Positions 59,141-64,000 of a stretch of DNA of 64,000 nt are shown here, in pieces. The notes below the pieces were generated by a model that was given only the letters and a program-made list of their open reading frames with translations, had not been told where the DNA came from and did no database searches. The position numbers and the translations under genes were made by a program. Every line of letters begins with the position of its first letter. The stretch's first letter is position 1. The DNA lies in NCBI RefSeq assembly GCF_900108295.1, contig NZ_FNWK01000005.1, positions 186,001 through 250,000 on the forward strand, given 5' to 3'. Source of the stretch: Sphingopyxis sp. YR583 (GTDB taxonomy: Bacteria > Pseudomonadota > Alphaproteobacteria > Sphingomonadales > Sphingomonadaceae).

Positions 59141-60268
59141 TCAGAGCTTCTCCCGGATCCACGCGCCGACAAGGTCGGCCGCATTCTGGCGTTCGGCAAT
59201 CGAATCCTCGAAATAATGCGCACCGGTGATCAGTTCGAGCTTCTTGTCGGTCGAACCGAGGAAGTCGAAGATCTTGCGCGCGTCGCTGGGAAACACGCCC
59301 GTATCGGCGGTTCCCTGCACGACAAGCGCCGGCGTGTCGTGCTTGGCGAGGTGCGGCTGCCCCTGGCATGGCGAGGTTTCGAGGCTCCACATGTTGAGCC
59401 AGGTCCTGAGCGTATTCGCGCGGCCGATGCTGGGCGTGCGGTTCGCGATCGCCGGGTCGCCGCGATAGCACCAATTCGGCTTGCGGTCCGAAGGATCGAT
59501 CGCCGGATCGACGCAGCGGATGTCGCCCCAGCAGCGGAACATCGGAAAGATGCGGTCGGGAATGCCGGCATCGTTCAGCCGTTTCAGCTCGGCCTTTGCC
59601 CAGTCGGTGATCCGCTGGTTGCGGGCACGCTGCGCGGCACGATATTTGGCAATGAACGCGTCCGAATAGGGCGGACCGTTATCGGGGTTGAACGGATCGA
59701 GTTCGGGGTCGGTTGCCACGGGATCATTCTCGTCGACCACCGACGCGTCCATCCAGTCGGTCAGCACTTCCGGGCGGCCCTGATGCGCGTTGAAGCTGAT
59801 ATAGAGGTCGCCCTTGATGAGCTGCGCGAGCGCATCCTGCCCGACTGCGGGCAGCCGGTCGGTCAGCGTCGGCGCGATGGCTTCGGCCTGATAGGCGCCC
59901 ATGAGCGAACCGCCGCCCGAATTGCCGAGAATGACGATCTGTTCGACGCCCGCCTCTTCCTTCAGCCATTTCATGCCGACGCCGATATCGAGCACCGCAT
60001 GTTCGAGCAGGAACTGGTCCTCGACCCCGCGATAGCGCGTGTTCCAGCCTAGAAAGCCAAAGCCCTGCCGCGCGAAATAGGGCGCGATATAATGTTCCGA
60101 GAAATCGACATTATAGTGGGTTGCGATGATCGCGACCTTCGGTCGGGTGCCGGCCGCCGTCCAGTAAATGCCCTGGCACGGATGCCCGCCCGCCTGAATG
60201 CGCGGCGCCGTCGGCGAAACCAGCCCGATGAATTGCGCGTCCAGTCCTTCGATCCCGTTCGGGTCCAT
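59141..60268 (-). CDS. Alpha/beta hydrolase
   Basis: About 375 residues. The nucleophile elbow is ILGNSGGGSLMGAYQAEA, with Asp expected in VVQGTADTGVFPSD and His in ITGAHYFEDS. Three ATG codons in a row lie behind GGAGAG; the third gives the best spacing. A long insertion (about residues 140-265) with many Asp, Arg and Cys forms a large cap. Ester or thioester substrate unknown. It lies 29 nt after the acyl-CoA ligase gene. Confidence 0.87.
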   Translation of the reverse strand: MDPNGIEGLDAQFIGLVSPTAPRIQAGGHPCQGIYWTAAGTRPKVAIIATHYNVDFSEHYIAPYFARQGFGFLGWNTRYRGVEDQFLLEHAVLDIGVGMKWLKEEAGVEQIVILGNSGGGSLMGAYQAEAIAPTLTDRLPAVGQDALAQLIKGDLYISFNAHQGRPEVLTDWMDASVVDENDPVATDPELDPFNPDNGPPYSDAFIAKYRAAQRARNQRITDWAKAELKRLNDAGIPDRIFPMFRCWGDIRCVDPAIDPSDRKPNWCYRGDPAIANRTPSIGRANTLRTWLNMWSLETSPCQGQPHLAKHDTPALVVQGTADTGVFPSDARKIFDFLGSTDKKLELITGAHYFEDSIAERQNAADLVGAWIREKL

Positions 60269-60297
60269 CATCATCTCTCCTGATTGTCGATTATTCT

Positions 60298-61932
60298 TCA
60301 GCGGGTGACTTCGAAAGGCAGTTTGTAGCCTTCCAGCCCGGCACGGATTGCTTTCTTGTCGATCTTGCCCGTCGGCCCGAGCGGGATCTCTTCGACGAAC
60401 AGCACATCGTCGGGCATCCACCAGCGCGCGATCTTGCCGTCGAGGTAGGATTTGAGATCGTCGGCGCAGGCGTTGGCGCCATCCTTGAGCTGGCACAGCA
60501 GGATCGGCCGCTCGTCCCATTTCGGATGCGCGACCCCGACGACCGCCGCATTGGCGACCGCATCATGCCCCATCGCGATATTTTCGATCTCGATCGAACT
60601 GATCCACTCGCCGCCCGATTTCACCACATCCTTCGCACGGTCGGTGATCTGCATATAGCCTTCGCCGTCGATCGTGCTGACGTCGCCGGTGTCGAAAAAG
60701 CCTTCGACGTCGAGCACATCGCCGCCTTCGCCGCCATAATAGGCGCCCGCGATCGTCGGCCCTTTGATCATCAGGCGGCCGGGCGTCTTGCCATCGTGCG
60801 GCAGGCGCTTTCCGGCATCGTCGACGAGCTTCATTTCGAGCCCGCAGAGCAGCCGCCCCTGCTTGAGCTTATAGGCCATCTGCTCGGGTTCGGATTTCGC
60901 GGCGACCGACGCATTGGGCACCGACACCGTGCCGAGCGGCGAGGTTTCGGTCATGCCCCAGCCCTGAATGACGTCGACCCCATAATCGTCGCGGAACGTA
61001 CGGATGATCGACTCGGGGCACGCCGAACCACCGATCGTCACGCGTTCCAGCGTCGTGAAGCGCTTGCCGTTTTCCTGCATATAGGTGAGCAGCATCTGCC
61101 ACACCGTCGGCACCGCGGCCGAGTAAGTGACGCCCTCTTCCTCGATCAGATCATAAATCGATTCGCCGTCCATCCGTTGCCCCGGCAGCACCAGCTTTGC
61201 GCCGACCGCGGGCGCCGAATAGACGACGCCCCACGCATTCGCATGATACATCGGGACCACCAGCAACACCGTGTCGCGCGCCGAAAGCGCGAGTGCATCG
61301 CGCTGCAGGGTCATCAACGCATGGATATAATTGGAGCGGTGCGAATAGAGTACGCCCTTGGGATTGCCCGTCGTCCCGCTGGTGTAGCAGAGCCCGCACG
61401 CGGCATTTTCGTCGAAGTCGCCCCAGTCATATTCGGCGGCCCGGCCCGCGATCCAGTCGTCGAACGCGACGGCGGCGAAGCTGGTTTCGGGCATCGATGC
61501 GGCGTCGCAAAAGAAGATCACTTTCTCGATGCTCGGCACCTGCGGCAGCAGTTCTTCGACGAGGTCGGCGGTCGCCGGGTCGGCGATCAGCAGCCGGTCG
61601 CCGGCGTGGTTCGCGATATAGGCGATCTGTTCGAGGAAAAGCCGCGGGTTGAGCGTGTGGAGCACCGCCCCCATTCCCGCCGCGCCATACCATGCGGCGA
61701 GGTGCCGCGCGCCGTTCCAACCCATCGTCGCAACGCGGTCGCCGGGTTTGATTCCTTCGGCGGCGAGCGCGTTCGAAACACGCTTCGCATCGGCATGGAC
61801 GGCGGCATAGGTCGAGCGCGTGACGCGCCCCTCGGCATCGCGGGACACGATCTCGCGCGCGCCGTGCCAGTTCGCCGCATGATCGATGATCCGGTCGACC
61901 GTCAGCGGCACATTCTGCATCAACCCGTCCAT
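60298..61932 (-). CDS. Acyl-CoA ligase (fatty-acid/aryl type)
   Basis: A 544-residue ANL ligase. P-loop YTSGTTGNPKGVLYSH, adenylate motif IQGWGMTETSPLGTVSVP, hinge DRAKDVVKSGGEWISSIEIE and the catalytic lysine region IPLGPTGKIDKKAIR are present. The hinge GGEWISS form is typical of medium- to long-chain and aryl-acid ligases. GGGAGAG precedes the ATG. It is the first gene of the six-gene minus-strand operon that contains the kinase and the enolase paralogue. Confidence 0.93.
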   Translation of the reverse strand: MDGLMQNVPLTVDRIIDHAANWHGAREIVSRDAEGRVTRSTYAAVHADAKRVSNALAAEGIKPGDRVATMGWNGARHLAAWYGAAGMGAVLHTLNPRLFLEQIAYIANHAGDRLLIADPATADLVEELLPQVPSIEKVIFFCDAASMPETSFAAVAFDDWIAGRAAEYDWGDFDENAACGLCYTSGTTGNPKGVLYSHRSNYIHALMTLQRDALALSARDTVLLVVPMYHANAWGVVYSAPAVGAKLVLPGQRMDGESIYDLIEEEGVTYSAAVPTVWQMLLTYMQENGKRFTTLERVTIGGSACPESIIRTFRDDYGVDVIQGWGMTETSPLGTVSVPNASVAAKSEPEQMAYKLKQGRLLCGLEMKLVDDAGKRLPHDGKTPGRLMIKGPTIAGAYYGGEGGDVLDVEGFFDTGDVSTIDGEGYMQITDRAKDVVKSGGEWISSIEIENIAMGHDAVANAAVVGVAHPKWDERPILLCQLKDGANACADDLKSYLDGKIARWWMPDDVLFVEEIPLGPTGKIDKKAIRAGLEGYKLPFEVTR

Positions 61933-61960
61933 GCGAGCGTCTCTCCCTTTTTGCTTTAAT

Positions 61961-61976
61961 AGATAGTATGCTAAGT
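61961..61976. promoter_or_regulatory. Operator copy 4, upstream of the ligase-enolase operon
   Basis: AGATAG-TATG-CTAAGT. On the minus strand it overlaps the spacer and -10 of TTGCAA (61991-61986), 17 bp, TACTAT (61968-61963), about 30 nt before the ligase start codon. The divergent marR gene starts 103 nt away on the other side. Confidence 0.7.
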
Positions 61977-62079
61977 ATTTGATGATTGCAACGCCGCTCT
62001 GCCTTGCTTCGCCTGCCCCGCTCTTCTAGCGTGACGATGCCGGCACCCAGCAGGCAACAGGGATTATTCACAGCGTCAT

Positions 62080-62532
62080 ATGCGCACAAATCAGCTTATC
62101 ATTGCCCTTTTCCAACGTTTCTGCTGGCTCGACGAAGGGCTGCAGGCGCGTCTCCACGATCATGGCTGGCCCGACGTCAACCGCCCACAATCTATGGTGA
62201 TGACCAACATCGTCAGCGGCATCGTTCGCCCGTCGGACATCGCGCGCAATCTTGGCGTATCGCGGCAGGCGATCCACAGCACCATCAACCAGATGGTGAA
62301 ACTGGGCATCGTGCAACTCGACGTCGATCCCGACGACCGGCGCCATATGATCGTCTCGCTGACCGACCTTGGCACACGCATGCGCGAGGATGCCCAGCGA
62401 TCGATGGATGCGCTGACCGCACAGATCGCCGCCCGCTTGGGACAGGACCGGTTCGACGACCTGCTCGCGGCGCTCGAAGCCGACTGGGGCGACAATCTCG
62501 AGCCCGCCCCCCAGCGCCAGCGGCGGACCTAA
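62080..62532 (+). CDS. MarR family transcriptional regulator
   Basis: A 150-residue winged-helix regulator. The recognition region is RPSDIARNLGVSRQAIHSTI followed by NQMVKLGIVQLDVDPDDRRH, the wing with its conserved D-x-R-x-R-like pattern. It starts 103 nt from operator copy 4. The ribosome binding site is weak. Its stop overlaps the end of the convergent FMN reductase gene by 4 nt. Confidence 0.9.
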   Translation: MRTNQLIIALFQRFCWLDEGLQARLHDHGWPDVNRPQSMVMTNIVSGIVRPSDIARNLGVSRQAIHSTINQMVKLGIVQLDVDPDDRRHMIVSLTDLGTRMREDAQRSMDALTAQIAARLGQDRFDDLLAALEADWGDNLEPAPQRQRRT

Positions 62533-63104
62533 CCCGCGAGCGCTTTTGCCACGGCGACCAGGCGTCCGGCAGTCAGATCGACGAGCGACGCGGGAAGCGC
62601 ATCCTTCAGGCTGCCGTCCTCGGCAAAGGCGGCATGCGCATTCGGCACCACGACCTGTTCGGGAATCACGAGCATCTGGATCGTCAACAGAATCTGGCGA
62701 AGGTGCATCAATCCGCGCAGCCCCCCGAACGGGCTGATCGACGCCGACATGACCGCCGCGGCCTTGCCGCGATAGGCGGTCAGCGCCACGAGCCCCTCGT
62801 CGCCGGTCGGGCGGGACGCCCAATCGATCGCATTTTTGAGCAAAGGCGATAGCGAACCATTATATTCGGGGGAGACGAAGAGCAGCCCGTCCTGCGCCGC
62901 GAACAGCGCCTTGAGTTTCAGGGCGTCGGGCGGGAAGGCATTGGCCTCGAGCGCGGCCGAATAGAGCGGCAGATCGAATGCCGCGAGATTGACCCGCGTC
63001 ACCTTTGCGCCGTGCGCCTCGAGGCTGGTCGCGGCCAGTTCCCCCAAGGCGCGGTTGAACGATCCTTCGCGGATGCTTCCCGCGATGACGGCGATGCTGG
63101 TCAT
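62529..63104 (-). CDS. NADPH-dependent FMN reductase
   Basis: A 191-residue flavodoxin-like protein. The FMN phosphate loop AGSIREGSFNRALGELA and the motif FVSPEYNGSLSPLLKNAIDW are characteristic. It may supply reduced flavin to a monooxygenase or reduce quinones; no flavin monooxygenase lies in the window. Operator copy 5 sits 20 nt upstream of its start codon. Confidence 0.92.
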   Translation of the reverse strand: MTSIAVIAGSIREGSFNRALGELAATSLEAHGAKVTRVNLAAFDLPLYSAALEANAFPPDALKLKALFAAQDGLLFVSPEYNGSLSPLLKNAIDWASRPTGDEGLVALTAYRGKAAAVMSASISPFGGLRGLMHLRQILLTIQMLVIPEQVVVPNAHAAFAEDGSLKDALPASLVDLTAGRLVAVAKALAG

Positions 63105-63123
63105 TTTCCCTCCCGGCCAATAT

Positions 63124-63139
63124 AGTTAGAATACTAACC
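63124..63139. promoter_or_regulatory. Operator copy 5, upstream of the FMN reductase
   Basis: AGTTAG-AATA-CTAACC; five base pairs of perfect symmetry (GTTAG/CTAAC). It lies between the FMN reductase start and the end of the second marR gene. Confidence 0.65.
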
Positions 63140-63171
63140 TATTGTCGTGTCGCGAGGCAAGTTGCAAGCGG

Positions 63172-63678
63172 TCAGGCCTTGATGTCCGACAGCACCGACA
63201 GTTTCTGCGTCTCTTCGGCGAGATTGTTGATCACGCGGCGCATCAGCCCCTGCATCACCTCGACTTCCTCGTCGCTCATGCCCTTGGTCGCGATCTCGTG
63301 GATTTCGGCGTTCATCGGCGCAAGGATCAGTTCGAGCTTCTTGGCGTGCGGGGTCAGGTGGATAAAGGTCTTGCGACGATCGTCGGTCGTCTTCTTGCGC
63401 GTGATCAGTCCCGCCTTTTCGAGCCCTTTCAGCGCAACCACCGTCGTCGGTTCGCGCATGCCCACGCGCTCGCTGAGCTCGCGCTGCGTGATCCCGTCCT
63501 CGCGCCAAAGCTGGCGCAGGAAACGCCACTGCCCTGCCGAGACGTCGTGCGTCAGCGTGCGCCGTTCAAGCAGCCGCGAAAATGAACGAAAGACGACACG
63601 CGCCAGATAACCGATGCTATTTTCAGGATCGGTATAATATTCGGCCGGATGCCGGTAATCCTGTGTTTTTTTTGCCAA
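63172..63678 (-). CDS. MarR family transcriptional regulator (likely regulon repressor)
   Basis: A 168-residue regulator from a TTG start with GGGGAGCAGGA upstream; the open frame extends further but over the operator gap. The winged helix covers ITQRELSERVGMREPTTVVA, then LEKAGLITRKKTTDDRRKTF with the typical D-R-R-K wing. Many basic residues precede it. Operator copy 6, the most symmetrical, lies 163 nt upstream in the gap to leuD, which suggests autoregulation and makes it the best candidate for the protein binding all six sites. Confidence 0.88.
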   Translation of the reverse strand: MAKKTQDYRHPAEYYTDPENSIGYLARVVFRSFSRLLERRTLTHDVSAGQWRFLRQLWREDGITQRELSERVGMREPTTVVALKGLEKAGLITRKKTTDDRRKTFIHLTPHAKKLELILAPMNAEIHEIATKGMSDEEVEVMQGLMRRVINNLAEETQKLSVLSDIKA

Positions 63679-63840
63679 AATCCTGCTCCCCTGTCGCGGT
63701 TCCCGGCGCCGGGCGGCGGTCCGCACAATGGCGAACCTTAGAACGCGAAGATTCGCGCAGCAACCATCTTCATTGCCATCTTGCATCGCATCGCCCGCCC
63801 AACCGCGCGATAAGAGTGGACAGGATCGATCCATCGATTT

Positions 63841-63856
63841 ACTTAGAATACTAAGT
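63841..63856. promoter_or_regulatory. Operator copy 6, marR/leuD gap
   Basis: ACTTAG-AATA-CTAAGT, a perfect dyad with 6-bp arms. It lies only 14 nt before the leuD start and immediately before its GGAGG ribosome binding site, so a bound protein would block leuD transcription as well as act on the divergent marR. Confidence 0.72.
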
Positions 63857-63869
63857 TAATGGAGGCGAT

Positions 63870-64000
63870 GTGCAAAAATTTATCCGGATGAAGGCTGTCG
63901 CCGCGCCCTTACCGCTCGCCAATGTCGACACCGACATGATCATCCCGGCGCAATATATGAAATCGCTGAGCCGCTCCGGCCTCGGCAAACATCTGTTCCA
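63870..64000 (+). CDS. leuD: 3-isopropylmalate dehydratase small subunit (partial)
   Basis: Only 43 codons are in the window. From GTG at 63870 the protein begins [20 protein letters not shown] and continues with the LeuD motif [18 protein letters not shown] lies 4 nt before the GTG; an overlapping ATG in another frame stops at once. LeuD normally works with LeuC in leucine synthesis. Because operator copy 6 lies directly upstream, this copy may instead serve the catabolic cluster. Confidence 0.9.
   Translation, partial: MQKFIRMKAVAAPLPLANVDTDMIIPAQYMKSLSRSGLGKHLF

Overview
The window looks like chromosomal DNA of a sphingomonad (alpha-proteobacterium), most like Sphingopyxis. It is GC-rich and almost fully coding, uses TTG and GTG starts freely, and carries sphingomonad-type features: a large TonB-dependent receptor, many glutathione transferases and SDR enzymes, malate synthase G, a partial arginine succinyltransferase (AST) pathway, and GTCAT-type intergenic palindromes. 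No rRNA, tRNA, insertion sequence, prophage or CRISPR array was found. The genus call is inference from gene content.

Left part (1-32 kb) is mostly housekeeping: the start of plsX with rpmF; a MAPEG protein and a metallo-hydrolase converging; a retropepsin-like protease; ygfZ; pyrC and rarD converging; small envelope and stress proteins; thiS-thiG; aroQ-accB-accC; an YcbB-type L,D-transpeptidase; trhO; a GMC oxidoreductase; a DJ-1 protein; glcB; a GGDEF protein; an M20 hydrolase-astA-astB operon; a second L,D-transpeptidase; an ArsC-like reductase; a divergent Lrp/EamA exporter pair; recF; and a mini-operon (42-aa peptide plus PspC-domain protein) behind a near-consensus sigma54 promoter.

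Centre (32-41 kb): rpoC and rpoB on the minus strand, ended by a bidirectional terminator. They are preceded by a strong sigma70-like promoter (TTGACA, 17 bp, TATATC) with a leader of about 170 nt. No ribosomal protein genes lie beside rpoB here; the upstream neighbour is a glutathione transferase gene.

Right part (41-64 kb): about 22 kb of accessory catabolic genes in several divergent transcription units. They comprise a TonB-dependent receptor, an MFS transporter, three GSTs, two SDRs, two SnoaL-like proteins, DUF3237, a carboxymuconolactone-decarboxylase-family protein, an SMP-30 lactonase, a VOC protein, two acyl-CoA ligases, a single-domain MetE-like methyltransferase, two alpha/beta hydrolases, a D-2-hydroxyacid dehydrogenase, an enolase paralogue, an APH-type kinase, an FMN reductase and two MarR regulators. 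Six copies of a 16-bp dyad close to ACTTAG-AATA-CTAAGT sit in promoter gaps of this region, one beside a marR gene, so it reads as one MarR-controlled regulon. Its most unusual part is an operon with overlapping genes: acyl-CoA ligase, hydrolase, kinase, enolase paralogue, hydroxyacid dehydrogenase and a hydrolase-fold protein lacking its nucleophile. The enolase keeps the metal and phosphate ligands but has changed residues on the side that handles the leaving hydroxyl. A kinase/enolase/dehydrogenase route acting on a non-glycolytic phospho-acid is the best candidate here for an undescribed system. The window ends inside a leuD gene that has one of the operators directly upstream.
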